This document shows positions 22,829 through 35,391 of a stretch of 64,000 nucleotides of DNA, in pieces. Origin of the DNA: Fratercula arctica (taxonomy: Eukaryota > Chordata > Aves > Charadriiformes > Alcidae); NCBI GenBank assembly GCA_947846985.1, contig CANTUZ010000025.1:7996100-8060099 (forward strand). The letters are read 5' to 3'. The translations under genes and the position numbers were made by a program. The notes under the pieces are model-generated. The model had not been told where the DNA came from, made no database searches, and saw only the letters and a program-made list of their open reading frames with translations. Position 1 is the first letter of the stretch; each line of letters begins with the position of its first letter.

Positions 22829-23860
22829 TGTCATCCTGAAGGTGGTACTCCCTTTTTGAGAAGATACTACTGATCACAAAACCGGCTGCTTTCCTTTTTC
22901 TTTTTGGTACACCATACCATAAGGGACCACTCGTAATTTCTCCTAAACAAAGAAGCCTGAAGAGACTTTTCATGTCTCAAACACTTGCAGTACCAGGCCT
23001 TCTGCTCAAGGAATTGATAAGGCTAACACCTGGTTATCTCTTCTGAGAAAGAAAACTGGCACCTGAGTGACCAGTTTTAAAGAAACAGAACAGCCCTGTT
23101 TTTTTCTCACGTGAAGGACGTGTTGACCTTTGCCTCATTATCTGTGAAATGCATATTAAAGTTCACACCCTGCATATGCTAATGAAGATTATAAAGATCA
23201 TGCTAAACATATATGACTGTAGCTCTCGTCTCCCCACCCAAATCATGCTGCACGTCACCTGGGGTGGGGAGAGAAACCTGAGATGAAACTGCCCCTAGGA
23301 GTGGGCAAACATAAAAGGGGGAAGACTTTCCCTGAAGAAAAAAAGATTTTTGCCTGGGAAGATTTTTCCCTGAAGAGACCCTGAAGAGATTTTACATAGA
23401 GGGGTGCTTAACGCTGGAACCAGGACTGGTGATCTCTTTCTCTCTCTCTCTCTCTCGTTCTGCCTCTCCCTCTCGATCTCTCTCTCTCACTCTCTCCTTC
23501 TCTATCCCTTTGCTTCTTTTCTTTTCTTTCCCTTTTCTCTTTTCTCTTTCCTTTCAAAGAAGTAATGCAAGGCATACCGTACCGCTTGCCATACTTCATA
23601 GTATATCTGTTATTAAGTACCACTTGCCATAATTTGTTGTATACCTGTTGCTAATTAACGCAATGCATACCTTACCGCTTGCCATTATTTGTTACATACC
23701 TAACCAATTATCGTGGACCTAGTTAAGACCTGGTTACTAACCTAATAAATGTTTGTATACAGACCTTGAGATTTGTCTCACCTTAGTCCGTGGCACTGGG
23801 GATTCGCAAATCTGAGTCATTTACCCCCCCTCTTTTCTTAGTGGGACGTGACACCTACTT
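22829..23860 (+). repeat. Probable solo LTR, second family (left arm)
   Basis: Related to the insertion at 51532-52422. Shared blocks are the 'aaggccttctgctcaaggaa' type U3 segment, a TATA box (cataaaaggggg at 23310-23321), 'ggaaccaggactggtgatct' followed by a CT microsatellite, 'cttgccataatttg' units, 'acctaaccaattatc', and AATAAA at 23744-23749 followed by 'tgtttgtata' and 'tctcaccttagtcc'. The order TATA, then poly(A) signal, then short U5 fits an LTR. No internal retroviral genes adjoin it. Ends are approximate and I found no convincing target duplication. Confidence 0.7.
23429..23530 (+). repeat. CT-rich microsatellite in LTR
   Basis: (CT)n with interruptions ending in TTTTC-rich sequence. 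Mirrored as GA-rich sequence at 39509-39610. Also present, shorter, in the related LTR at 52168-52220. Confidence 0.85.
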
Positions 23861-26091
23861 GTGCCTCTAAAGAAGTTAGCTCATATAGCACAAGGCACAC
23901 ACTGATTCCACATCCAGCATGATCCCAAAAACATTTTTTAAAAATTTAAAGTTTATTTTAAAATACCAAGACTACTAATGATGTCTGTAACATAAGTCTT
24001 TGATTTCCCTCAGGAAGTAACATGCTATCTCAAACTCTGTCATTTGTTGGAAAGCTACTGAGAAGAGGCAAGTGACAGCTGGAAAGAAACTTGCACCATG
24101 CTAAAATGAATATTCTTCTCTATTGCTGTTTTACCAAGTTTTAACAACCTGTGTCGTCTTCCACAGTAGAAATTCTACATACTTCATTGATTTTTCCCAT
24201 TGTACAAACGTACAAAATAGATGATTGCATCCTCTTCAGATGAGGGGAGCCGAGTTTGGAATTGGTTTACACCGTGCACACACTTTGGCTACCAGGACTG
24301 TAAGGTTTAGCTGTTGCTAGCAACCTGAAAGATTCTCTGTGCACATCCTTTTAAAAACAAAGCAGCCAAACAAGAAATCCCTAGTTATAGGCAATTTAAG
24401 CAATGGGATGTATGATCCATCACTGAGGTTCAGTTATAAAGTATTTTACTCCTTGTGCTGCCATAACTTTATTACTTGCGACCTGGCTGTTGCAATTCAT
24501 ATCCTGATATCTAAATGATAGCCAAACCCTTCTGAAAAATCAGTCAGTAAGTATACACTTCATTGGGCGAAAAGAAAGCAATAAAATTAAAGACGGATTT
24601 CCTTGCAACAGAGACTCAGGCTATGGGACTCACTAATGGTCAATTTTTGTTTTAACACACCTGTTATAAAGTAGATATAAAACTAGTCTGAAGTTGTTTG
24701 TTGTGTTGTTTAGGCCATTTGTCTGAGTGAGGAACACATTTCATAGAACTGGAAAAAGTACTCATTAAAAAAATTACTCTAAAAATAAGATTGAAAGATT
24801 ATTTATTTTTGGAAAATGAGATTATAAATGCAGACCTAAGACAGCTCCAACAGGAGAAAAACTCCTTTCATAAGATTATATTGTACTTTAATCAGTGTTT
24901 TGTTTATTTGTACTGGGATCTTCCTATATGTTATTGTTTAGAATATGACAATTCGTAGTGAACTCCAGTGCCTATAAGCATTATAATGAGTAACAATATC
25001 CAGATTTATCTTGTTTTAACCCTGATAAACAGCATATTCAGAGTTTAAAGATAATATTTTACAACTATACTTAATTATTATCCATCATTAGTTTCTTTGA
25101 CCAGAAAAGACTTTGAAAAGAATTGCAACCCATGCAACAACTAACTTCAGTCAAACATGTCTAATTAAATTGTTCATAATAGGAGGTAATTAAAGCAAAC
25201 ACTTTTCCATTAAGAAGATAAAGATAAGAAAACTGTAATAACTCCAGAATTGGCAGAAGAACTCCATTTTCTAAAGTCGTCATGTTTGGATGTCTAAAAC
25301 TATCAGTGTAGTCAGAATATTAGATCTTCAGCTCTTATTTGTTATATTGTGCCATTCACCTCCTCAGAGGTACTAACACTCAAACATTCTTACATAAAGA
25401 GCTTCCACAAATGAATATTCCTGCATAACAACCATTTCTTCTTTTCTCTAAACAGTGCTTCAAGTGGTTGGAACAACAAACAGTATATTTATGAAACGGT
25501 AAATTTTTAAGGTGTAGATCTAAATGGTTAAAGGAGTAAAACATTAATTTTTCAGCCATCTGAAAAAGATGATAAGTACTTATTTCCAACAAATGTGTGA
25601 GCCAGCAGTCATATCAATTAAAATTAAAATTTTGTGTGAGTCTTTGCAAGTTCAAGACTTCTCTAGCCGTAGATTTCCTTTATCCAAATGCTAGCTATTT
25701 CCCACAGCAATCATTTTGTCTTAACTTCAGCTGTTAAAATGATTGCTCTTACCTAATAATATGCAATATATGCAAATCCCCAAATGCCACAGCATATCAA
25801 GATCTTTTTCTATTACTGCTCTTCAGACTATCCACTCCTCCTGCATTCCCCTTCAGGACAGCTGCAGACAGACTTCAATCTGCAATTTCATACTCTCTAG
25901 TGCAGATGCTTAACTACACATTCATTTTGAAGCTTTTTGCTCTTCTACTTAATATATATTTACAAACAGTAAAGTTTTTCTTACTATTACATGATTAAAA
26001 ATATTTTTAGCAATGATGGTGGTAATAGGGTTTATTTCTTTAAATACATGAAAGATATAAAGCTATTTTAAAATGAATTCTGAAGCTCTTA
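23861..26091. other. Unique AT-rich DNA (left arm)
   Basis: About 2.2 kb with no recognisable repeat or exon, mirrored base for base at 36955-39180 with few changes (for example GGAAC at 25470-25474 against GTTCCA-adjacent changes near 37571). Confidence 0.55.
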
Positions 26092-27002
26092 GAATCATAG
26101 AATGATAAAATTGTCTAGGTTGGAAGGGACCTTTCAGATCATGGCTTATGCAGCTAGCTGTCAACCGACACCCCCAGGTCCTTTTCTGTTGGGCAGCTGT
26201 CCAGCCACTTGTCCCCAAGCCTGTATTGCTGCACAGGGTTGTTGTGACCCAAGTGCAGGACCTGGCACTTGGCCTTGTTGAACCTCATACCATTGGCCTC
26301 GTCCCATCGATCCAGCCTGTCCAGATCCCTCTGCAAAGCCTTTCTACCCTCAAGCAGGTCAACACTCCCATCTAACTTGGTGTCGTCTGCAAACTTACTG
26401 AGGGTGCACTCCATCCCCTCGTTCAGATCATTGATAAAGATATTAAAGAGAACCGGCCCCAATACCAAGCCCTGGGGAACACCACTTGTGACCGGCCGCC
26501 AACTGGATTTAACTCCATTCACCACCACTCTCTGGGCCCAGCCCTAAAGCCAGTTTTTTCCCCAGCAAAGAGTGTTCCCGTCCAAGCCATGGCAGCCAGT
26601 TTATCCAGGAGAATGCTGTAGGAAATGCTGTCAAAGGCTTTACTAAAGTCCAGGTAAACAACATCCACAGCCTTTCCCTCATCCACTAAGCGGGTCACCT
26701 TGTCACAGAAAGGAGATCAGGCTAGTCAAGCAGGACCTGCCTTTTGTGAACCCATGCTGACTGGGCCTGATCACCTGGTTGTCCATCATGTGCCACATAA
26801 TGGCACTCAGGATGATCTGCTCCATAACCTTCCCAGGCACTGAGGTCAGACTGACAGGCCTGTAGTTCCCCAGATCCTCCTTCCGTCCCTTCTTGTGGAT
26901 GGGATGCTAGCCTCCAGTCAACTGGGACCTCCCCGGTTAGCCAGGGCTGCTGGTAAATGATGGAAAGTGGCTTGGTGAGCACTTCCGCCAGCTCCCTCAG
27001 TA
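26092..27002 (-). mobile_element. CR1 LINE, 3' portion of a split copy (left arm)
   Basis: Minus-strand CR1: RT motifs [46 protein letters not shown] and KAFDSIS, and the 3' tail at 26092-26145. An internal deletion joins the middle of ORF2 to the tail near 26146. At 27002 the element stops and resumes at 29639, with a 22-base segment present at both breaks. Confidence 0.92.
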
Positions 27003-27651
27003 ATTACGGTGGTTACACTCTCTTCCAAGTACCTGTTTGGTTAATTCTGCAATGCATTTAAGTTATGATCTATAAGCTTTCATTTATAGAAATGTTGATC
27101 TTCATTATTTGCATCCTGTATCAAATGTTGAGCTATGAAATGAAAGAGAGAACATATGAACTCCTCAAGAAAAAGAAATATTTTCACAGTGTTAATGAAC
27201 TTCATTAAGATATGAAACAAACATAATGTAATTGCTCTCTCACAGCTGAGTAAATTTTTCCTATGCATTTTATCCACGAATTTAATCAATCAAGTATTTT
27301 AGAACCTTTCAAAGTTTGACTTCTCATTTAATCACATACTATCAGTATTTCAAAGAATTGGAAGCAAATCAATGGGAATATCAGTGCTGAAAAGTACGGA
27401 ACGCAATTAATTTTTTAATCTACTCTGCATTTCACTGCAGATGTAATTCTTCCTTGTGATGGGTACATCCGTTCTCACTCTACACACCTGGTTCCCTTGT
27501 CTGAGGTAAGTTTGGCATTTTTTCAAATGTATGGTTTTATCACTACTTCACTAGCTGATGCAGAATCAAAGTCACTATACTATACAACTATAAATACTTA
27601 AATGAAGGAATGATATTGAGTTACTGCTAGAAGAGATACATGAATATGAGA

Positions 27652-28400
27652 TATTTGCCATCCAGAGGGACCTGGACAAGCTTGATAAGCGGGCCCTTGT
27701 GAACCTCATAAGGTTCAACAAGGTCAAGTGCAAGGTCCTGCATGTGGGTCAGGGCAACCCCATACACAAATACAGGCTGGGGGATGAAGGGATTGAGAGC
27801 AGCCCTGTGGAAAAGGACTTGGGGGGTACTGAAAAGCTCGACATGAGCCGGCAATGCACGCTCGCAGCCCAGAAAGCCAACCGTATCCTGGGCTGCATCA
27901 AAAGAAGCATGGTCAGCAGGTCGAGGGAGGTGATTCTGCCCCTCTACTCCGCTCTGGTGAGACCCCACCTGGAGTACTGCGTCCAGCTCTGGAGCCCTCA
28001 GCACAAGAAGGACATGGACCAGTTGGAACGGGTCCAGAGGAGGGCCACAAAGATGATCAGAGGGCTGGAGCACCTCTCCTATGAAGACAAGCTGAGAGAG
28101 TTGGGGTTTGTTCAGCCTGGAGAAGAGAGGGTTCTGGGGAGACCTTATTGTGGCCTGTCAGTACTTAAAGGGGACTTATAAGAATGATGGGGACAAACTT
28201 TTAGCAGGGCCTGTTGCGATAGGACAAGGCTGCCCAGGGAGGTTGTGGAGTCCCCTTCTCTGGAGACTTTCAAGACCCGCCTGGATGCAGTCCTGAGTAA
28301 CGTGCTCTAGGCAATCCTGCTTTAGCAGGGGAGTTGGACTAGATGATCTCTAGAGGTCCCTTCCAACTCTGAAAAATTCCATGATTCCGTGATTCCGTAA
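27652..28400 (+). mobile_element. CR1 LINE 3' end (left arm)
   Basis: From the [11 protein letters not shown] region through [40 protein letters not shown] and [20 protein letters not shown] to a shortened C-terminus and tail with ATTCCGTG units. About 90 bases of the usual C-terminus are missing near 28217. Broken after LREL by a frameshift on this arm: the mirrored copy at 34641-35391 stays open there. Confidence 0.92.
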
Positions 28401-28654
28401 TGGTTTTAAACTGAAAGAGGGTAGATTTAGACTAGATATAAGGAAGAAATTTTTACAATGAGAGTGGTGAAACACTGGAACAGGTTACCTAGAGAGGTGG
28501 TAGATGCCCCATCCCTGGAAACATTCAAGGTCAGGTTGGACAGGGCTCTGAGCCACCTGATCTAGTTGAAGATGTCCCTGCTCATTGCAGGGGAGGTTGG
28601 ACTAGATGACCTTTAAAGGTCCCTTCCAACCCAAACTATTCTATGATTCTATGA
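28401..28654 (+). mobile_element. CR1 3' end, second short copy (left arm)
   Basis: Directly follows the previous tail: 'gagggtagatttagactaga', the [17 protein letters not shown] block and its own 3' UTR with ATTCTATG at 28640-28654. Either an independent truncated copy or the target into whose body the first copy inserted. Mirrored at 34388-34640. Confidence 0.88.
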
Positions 28655-29638
28655 CATATCTAAATTTTTCAAACTATTCATGCAAATACTTGTTTAACAA
28701 TAGCTATAGTGATTGTTAACTCTTCAGCCAGGACACTGTTATTTACCAACAATTGTAGAAGTTGGGTTTTTTTCATGTATTCTTATCCATTTTTCAACAG
28801 TGTCTGCCCTATACAGAATGGGAAGTCTTGTTAGGAGGGGATGATATAAATGTAAGATTTTGCAGTTTCACATACTAAAACAAACAGGTCACAGGAATCT
28901 ATGGGGAATTACTTGCAGATTTATTATGTGTCTGGAACTGTGAGCAATTTAAGGAAGTTCTGTCCATAATTTTTTTTTTATTAAAGAGTCTCAGATTTTA
29001 CACTCAAGCCAACTCTACTTACTACTCAGACTTCTAGATGGGCAAGAGAATAAACTTTCCTCTTCCCTACCACTAACTCTAAAACGTTCATGGAATTGTT
29101 CCCTGGCTATCTTAAGCCAATGACCCTTGTACCCAACATCTACCAGTTTCTGTTCCAGGTAGTGTAAATAAAACCAAGAGTTTTTGACGGCACATTACAT
29201 ATGTCAAGTTCTAGCTTTTCTTAACAAGTACGCTTTTGTTAGGATAAATGCGTGATGGGCAAAGTGTCTTCAAACACTCACAGAAACCAGTTTATTAGGC
29301 ATACAGACATTTTTATCTGACTTTTTTTTTGGGATGATAGAAAAATTGGGAGAGTAATGTAAACTAGGAAAATTAAGAAAAATGGTGTAAAATGACACTG
29401 GCTTTGCATCCATAGTGTTAAAGGTCTACATTCTCAAGAATAGGCAAACGTGGTCAGCCTGCAAATTTCTTCATGTCGTGTTAGCTGAACTGAAATTATT
29501 TGATGTATACTGGTTAGCAGTGGAGAGCCTCATATGAAGTTGAGGGAGTATGTATGAATATAACTTGTGTGATGTGTCACACTGTGCTGTGCATTGCTTT
29601 TGTCTGGCATTTGTCAGACCTGCTCATTTTCACAGTGT

Positions 29639-29872
29639 ACTTCCGCCAGCTCCCTCAGTACCCTTGGTGGATCCCATCTGGCCCCATAGACTTGTGTGTG
29701 TCTAGGTGCTGTAGCAGGTCCCTCACCTTTTCCCCTTGGATTATGGGGGCTTCATTCTGCTCCCCGCCCCATCTACTAGCTCAGGGGTCTGGGTACTCAG
29801 GAGACAACTGATTCTACTACTAAAGACTGAGGCAAAGAAGGCATTAAGTACCTCAGCCTTTTCCTCACAAAT
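29639..29872 (-). mobile_element. CR1 LINE, 5' portion of the split copy (left arm)
   Basis: Minus-strand continuation of the CR1 at 26092-27002: the LNAFFASVF-type block, the 'dllqhldthkSMGPDGIHP'-type block and LRELAEV. The 5' truncation is at about 29872. Mirrored at 33170-33404. Confidence 0.88.
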
Positions 29873-31044
29873 TTCATTCAGGTATTAGTTAATTTTTTTT
29901 TGTTTCCTCTGGCATGCTTGTGTTAAGTTTAAGTGGCTAATATGTCAGATTTGTTTCCTGTATATCAAGTGTGAGCTTTATAACCTGAGGTGTTTGTGGT
30001 GTAAGGCTCACTTTAATTTCAAGAGGGAAAAAATGGCATTTTGCCTCCATGTTTTCTCTCATTGGGCTTATGAGACTAATTCTGTTTTATTTAGTAAGTG
30101 CAGAACAAGATGATTCAGCTCTGGACCTTTACATTACCTGTCAGTTTAGAAAACTAAATATTTTGTTGCTTTAAGAGTATGTATGCTATTAAATCTCCTT
30201 ACAGTTCCAGGGACATTCACCTTATAAGATATCTAAAATTTACACAAGCAGGTATGCTGTTACATATTTTTTTTAATAATGAAATAATACTCTGTCTTAA
30301 AAGATGAGTTTCCTGTGTACTCAGATATTAATTAAAACACTGCAATAACAAAAGGAATAACTGTTCCTGCTTTTCCTCAGATCCAAATTAGATAAGTTAA
30401 TAAATGCATAGAAGAAGCTCAGTAACTGCAGAGACTGTGACAGGTAATAGGTTACTTGCTAGGATGGGGAATTTTCTTCACAGCTGTATTTTCTGATAAG
30501 GCAGCAAAATAGAGTATATGGTAAACCAGTACCTTTGCAGTACATTGTCATCATCACTTATGCCTTAAGAAAGTTATCATGTCAATAATTAAGTCTTTTT
30601 AAAAGTGCAATCTACTATGCTAGCATCATTTTTATTTATTCTGTAACAGATTTCTCAGATCAGAGTTGTTCCATTTTCTTCATTAGAATAATCTACAAAC
30701 TGAATACTGGTAGTAATTATTGCTGCAAATGGCAGCACACTGCTATTTTATATTGCTGTTGCTTGGCTAGCTAAATCAACAATGCTTTATAGAGATAAAG
30801 ACCAAAGCGCTGCTTCCTTGATACAACACAATCGATCATCATTCAAATTTAGCAACATGGGGCTGTAAGAACCAGCCAATATGTGCTATTTGTCTTCCCA
30901 TATAAACAATATTCTTAAAAGACTGTCATTACCATTACGCAATATGTCAAAAGCCAGGCATTCCCAGGTGATGATGTAAAGCTGTTGACAGATTCCCTAG
31001 GTGCTATCACTGAACGTATTTTCACACTATCCTCACCTTTGATC
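29873..31044. other. Innermost unique DNA of left arm
   Basis: AT-rich unique sequence mirrored at 31997-33169. Ends at the palindrome junction at GATC (31041-31044). No gene seen. Confidence 0.6.
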
Positions 31045-31849
31045 GATGGGCCAACGCTAATGGAATGAGCTTCAACAAGGCCAAGTGCCAGGTCCTGCAC
31101 TTGGGCCACAACAACCCCATGCATCGCTACAGGCTTGGGGAAGTGTGGCTGGAGAGCTGCCTGGCAGAAAAGGACCTGGGGGTTCTAATTGACAAGCAGC
31201 TGAATATGAGCCAGCAGTGTGCCCAGGTGGCCAAGAAAGCCAATGGCATCCTGGCTTGTATTAGAAATAGTGTGACCAGCAGAAGGAGGGAGGTGATTGT
31301 CCCCCTGTACTCAGCACTGGTGAGGCCACACCTTGAGTATTGTGTCCAGTTTTGGGCACCTCAATACGAGAGAGATATCAAAGTGCTGGAGTGAGTGCAG
31401 AGGAGGGCAACGAAGCTGGTGAAGGGCCTGGAGAATAAATCTTATGAGGAGCGATTGAAGGAGCTGGGACTGTTTAGTTTGAGGAAGAGGAGGCTGAGGG
31501 GAGACCTCATCACTCTCTACAACTACTTGAAAGGACGTTGTAGAGAGGTTGGTGCTGGTCTCTTCTCACAGGTAATTAGCGATAGAACAAGAGGGAATGG
31601 CTTCAAGCTGCAGCAGGGTAGGTTTAGACTGGACATTAGGAAAAAATTCTTCACAGAAAGGGTGGTCAGACACTGGAACAGGCTGCCCAGGGAGGTGGTG
31701 GAGTCACCATCCCTGAATGTGTTTAAGAGTCGTTTAGATGTGGTGTTAGGGGATATGGTGTAGGGGAGAACTTTGTAGAGTGGGGTTGATGATTGGACTC
31801 GATGATCCCAAGGGTCTTTTCCAACCTAAATGATTCTATGATTCTATGA
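31041..31849 (+). mobile_element. CR1 LINE 3' end in palindrome spacer
   Basis: Single copy, no mirror. Runs from the [19 protein letters not shown] block through [16 protein letters not shown] and [20 protein letters not shown] to the 3' tail ATTCTATG at 31834-31849. One in-frame TGA (31392-31394) interrupts an otherwise open C-terminal ORF2. Belongs to a subfamily different from the CR1 at 27652 ([15 protein letters not shown] block). Its 5' end coincides exactly with the arm junction. Confidence 0.93.
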
Positions 31850-31996
31850 AATCTGAAAGGAGAAAAATCCAGAGGAACCTCCGCAATTGCAGTGGAAGAA
31901 AACAGGAATTAGGGGTATTAGGACAGTGTAACTAAGTGTGTTTTATTCAATGCTTATCTGTTAGGATTTTCTCTCTAATGCCAGAAGGAACTATTG
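31045..31996. other. Spacer between palindrome arms
   Basis: 952 bp with no inverted partner. 31045-31849 is a CR1 3' end on the plus strand and 31850-31996 is unique sequence. The left junction falls inside a GATC shared by the arm and by CR1 sequence, and the right arm begins at a GATC too. Confidence 0.9.
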
Positions 31997-33169
31997 GATC
32001 AAAGGTGAGGATAGTGTGAAAATACGTTCAGTGATAGCACCTAGGGAATCTGTCAACAGCTTTACATCATCACCTGGGAATGCCTGGCTTTTGACATATT
32101 GCGTAATGGTAATGACAGTCTTTTAAGAATATTGTTTATATGGGAAGACAAATAGCACATATTGGCTGGTTCTTACAGCCCCATGTTGCTAAATTTGAAT
32201 GATGATCGATTGTGTTGTATCAAGGAAGCAGCGCTTTGGTCTTTATCTCTATAAAGCATTGTTGATTTAGCTAGCCAAGCAACAGCAATATAAAATAGCA
32301 GTGTGCTGCCATTTGCAGCAATAATTACTACCAGTATTCAGTTTGTAGATTATTCTAATGAAGAAAATGGAACAACTCTGATCTGAGAAATCTGTTACAG
32401 AATAAATAAAAATGATGCTAGCATAGTAGATTGCACTTTTAAAAAAGACTTAATTATTGACATGATAACTTTCTTAAGGCATAAGTGATGATGACAATGT
32501 ACTGCAAAGGTACTGGTTTACCATATACTCTATTTTGCTGCCTTATCAGAAAATACAGCTGTGAAGAAAATTCCCCATCCTAGCAAGTAACCTATTACCT
32601 GTCACAGTCTCTGCAGTTACTGAGCTTCTTCTATGCATTTATTAACTTATCTAATTTGGATCTGAGGAAAAGCAGGAACAGTTATTCCTTTTGTTATTGC
32701 AGTGTTTTAATTAATATCTGAGTACACAGGAAACTCATCTTTTAAGACAGAGTATTATTTCATTATTAAAAAAAATATGTAACAGCATACCTGCTTGTGT
32801 AAATTTTAGATATCTTATAAGGTGAATGTCCCTGGAACTGTAAGGAGATTTAATAGCATACATACTCTTAAAGCAACAAAATATTTAGTTTTTCTAAACT
32901 GACAGGTAATGTAAAGGTCCAGAGCTGAATCATCTTGTTCTGCACTTACTAAATAAAACAGAATTAGTCTCATAAGCCCAATGAGAGAAAACATGGAGGC
33001 AAAATGCCATTTTTTCCCTCTTGAAATTAAAGTGAGCCTTACACCACAAACACCTCAGGTTATAAAGCTCACACTTGATATACAGGAAACAAATCTGACA
33101 TATTAGCCACTTAAACTTAACACAAGCATGCCAGAGGAAACAAAAAAAAATTAACTAATACCTGAATGA
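31997..33169. other. Innermost unique DNA of right arm
   Basis: Mirror of 29873-31044. No gene seen. Confidence 0.6.
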
Positions 33170-33404
33170 AATTTGTGAGGAAAAGGCTGAGGTACTTAAT
33201 GCCTTCTTTGCCTCAGTCTTTAGTAGTAGAATCAGTTGTCTCCTGAGTACCCAGACCCCTGAGCTAGTAGATGGGGCGGGGAGCAGAATGAAGCCCCCAT
33301 AATCCAAGGGGAAAAGGTGAGGGACCTGCTACAGCACCTAGACACACACAAGTCTATGGGGCCAGATGGGATCCACCAAGGGTACTGAGGGAGCTGGCGG
33401 AAGT
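33170..33404 (+). mobile_element. CR1 LINE, 5' portion of split copy (right arm)
   Basis: Mirror of 29639-29872. Its 3' edge (33383-33404) is the 22-base segment repeated at 36039-36060. Confidence 0.88.
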
Positions 33405-34387
33405 ACACTGTGAAAATGAGCAGGTCTGACAAATGCCAGACAAAAGCAATGCACAGCACAGTGTGACACATCACACAAGTTATATTCATACATACTCCCT
33501 CAACTTCATATGAGGCTCTCCACTGCTAACCAGTATACATCAAATAATTTCAGTTCAGCTAACACGACATGAAGAAATTTGCAGGCTGACCACGTTTGCC
33601 TATTCTTGAGAATGTAGACCTTTAACACTATGGATGCAAAGCCAGTGTCATTTTACACCATTTTCTTAATTTTCCTAGTTTACATTACTCTCCCAATTTT
33701 CTATCATCCCAAAAAAAAAGTCAGATAAAAATGTCTGTATGCCTAATAAACTGGTTTCTGTGAGTGTTTGAAGACACTTTGCCCATCACGCATTTATCCT
33801 AACAAAAGCGTACTTGTTAAGAAAAGCTAGAACTTGACATATGTAATGTGCCGTCAAAAACTCTTGGTTTTATTTACACTACCTGGAACAGAAACTGGTA
33901 GATGTTGGGTACAAGGGTCATTGGCTTAAGATAGCCAGGGAACAATTCCATGAACGTTTTAGAGTTAGTGGTAGGGAAGAGGAAAGTTTATTCTCTTGCC
34001 CATCTAGAAGTCTGAGTAGTAAGTAGAGTTGGCTTGAGTGTAAAATCTGAGACTCTTTAATAAAAAAAAAAATTATGGACAGAACTTCCTTAAATTGCTC
34101 ACAGTTCCAGACACATAATAAATCTGCAAGTAATTCCCCATAGATTCCTGTGACCTGTTTGTTTTAGTATGTGAAACTGCAAAATCTTACATTTATATCA
34201 TCCCCTCCTAACAAGACTTCCCATTCTGTATAGGGCAGACACTGTTGAAAAATGGATAAGAATACATGAAAAAAACCCAACTTCTACAATTGTTGGTAAA
34301 TAACAGTGTCCTGGCTGAAGAGTTAACAATCACTATAGCTATTGTTAAACAAGTATTTGCATGAATAGTTTGAAAAATTTAGATATG
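33405..34387. other. Unique part of CR1-interrupting segment (right arm)
   Basis: Mirror of 28655-29638. AT-rich, no gene seen. Confidence 0.55.
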
Positions 34388-34640
34388 TCATAGAATCATA
34401 GAATAGTTTGGGTTGGAAGGGACCTTTAAAGGTCATCTAGTCCAACCTCCCCTGCAATGAGCAGGGACATCTTCAACTAGATCAGGTGGCTCAGAGCCCT
34501 GTCCAACCTGACCTTGAATGTTTCCAGGGATGGGGCATCTACCACCTCTCTAGGTAACCTGTTCCAGTGTTTCACCACTCTCATTGTAAAAATTTCTTCC
34601 TTATATCTAGTCTAAATCTACCCTCTTTCAGTTTAAAACC
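34388..34640 (-). mobile_element. CR1 3' end, short copy (right arm)
   Basis: Mirror of 28401-28654, tail at 34388-34402. Confidence 0.88.
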
Positions 34641-35391
34641 ATTACGGAATCACGGAATCATGGAATTTTTCAGAGTTGGAAGGGACCTCTAGAGATCATC
34701 TAGTCCAACTCCCCTGCTAAAGCAGGATTGCCTAGAGCACGTTACTCAGGACTGCATCCAGGCGGGTCTTGAAAGTCCTCCAGAGAAGGGGACTCCACAA
34801 CCTCCCTGGGCAGCCTTGTCCTATCGCAACAGGCCCTGCTAAAAGTTTGTCCCCATCATTCTTATAAGTCCCCTTTAAGTACTGACAGGCCACAATAAGG
34901 TCTCCCCAGAACCCTCTCTTCTCCAGGCTGAACAACCCCAACTCTCTCAGCTTGTCTTCATAGGAGAGGTGCTCCAGCCCTCTGATCATCTTTGTGGCCC
35001 TCCTCTGGACCCGTTCCAACTGGTCCATGTCCTTCTTGTGCTGAGGGCTCCAGAGCTGGACGCAGTACTCCAGGTGGGGTCTCACCAGAGCGGAGTAGAG
35101 GGGCAGAATCACCTCCCTCGACCTGCTGACCATGCTTCTTTTGATGCAGCCCAGGATACGGTTGGCTTTCTGGGCTGCGAGCGTGCATTGCCGGCTCATG
35201 TCGAGCTTTTCAGTACCCCCAAGTCCTTTTCCACAGGGCTGCTCTCAATCCCTTCATCCCCCAGCCTGTATTTGTGTATGGGGTTGCCCTGACCCACATG
35301 CAGGACCTTGCACTTGACCTTGTTGAACCTTATGAGGTTCACAAGGGCCCGCTTATCAAGCTTGTCCAGGTCCCTCTGGATGGCAAATATC
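34641..35391 (-). mobile_element. CR1 LINE 3' end (right arm)
   Basis: Mirror of 27652-28400 with a better frame: 155 codons are open from [10 protein letters not shown] to [11 protein letters not shown] (34732-35199), where the left copy is frameshifted after LREL and again near 28265. Both copies lack the same part of the C-terminus. Confidence 0.92.

Larger units (their letters stand above)
27003..29638. other. 2.6-kb segment interrupting a CR1, flanked by 22-bp direct repeats (left arm)
   Basis: The same 22 bases occur at 26981-27002 and 29639-29660, and the CR1 reads on across the segment. Inside are about 650 bp of unique AT-rich DNA, two CR1 3' ends (27652-28654, plus strand) and about 980 bp of unique DNA. 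No terminal inverted repeats, poly(A) or coding frames at its ends. The mirrored segment is 33405-36038. Confidence 0.75.
11842..31044 (+). repeat. Giant inverted repeat, left arm
   Basis: Reading outward from the centre, 31044 down to 11842 is the reverse complement of 31997 up to 50664. Paired coordinates sum to about 63040 for all features inside 20510, and to about 62525 outside the assembly gap at 20092-20509. Shared features include the ERVL provirus, the probable solo LTR, six CR1 pieces and about 7 kb of unique DNA. Visible differences are rare substitutions and homopolymer-length indels. The outermost 150 bases (11842-11990) match less well. Confidence 0.95.

Noticed and set aside
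23408..23623. Arg/Glu-rich frame and its mirror at 39416-39631
   Set aside because: Translation of a CT/GA microsatellite inside an LTR.
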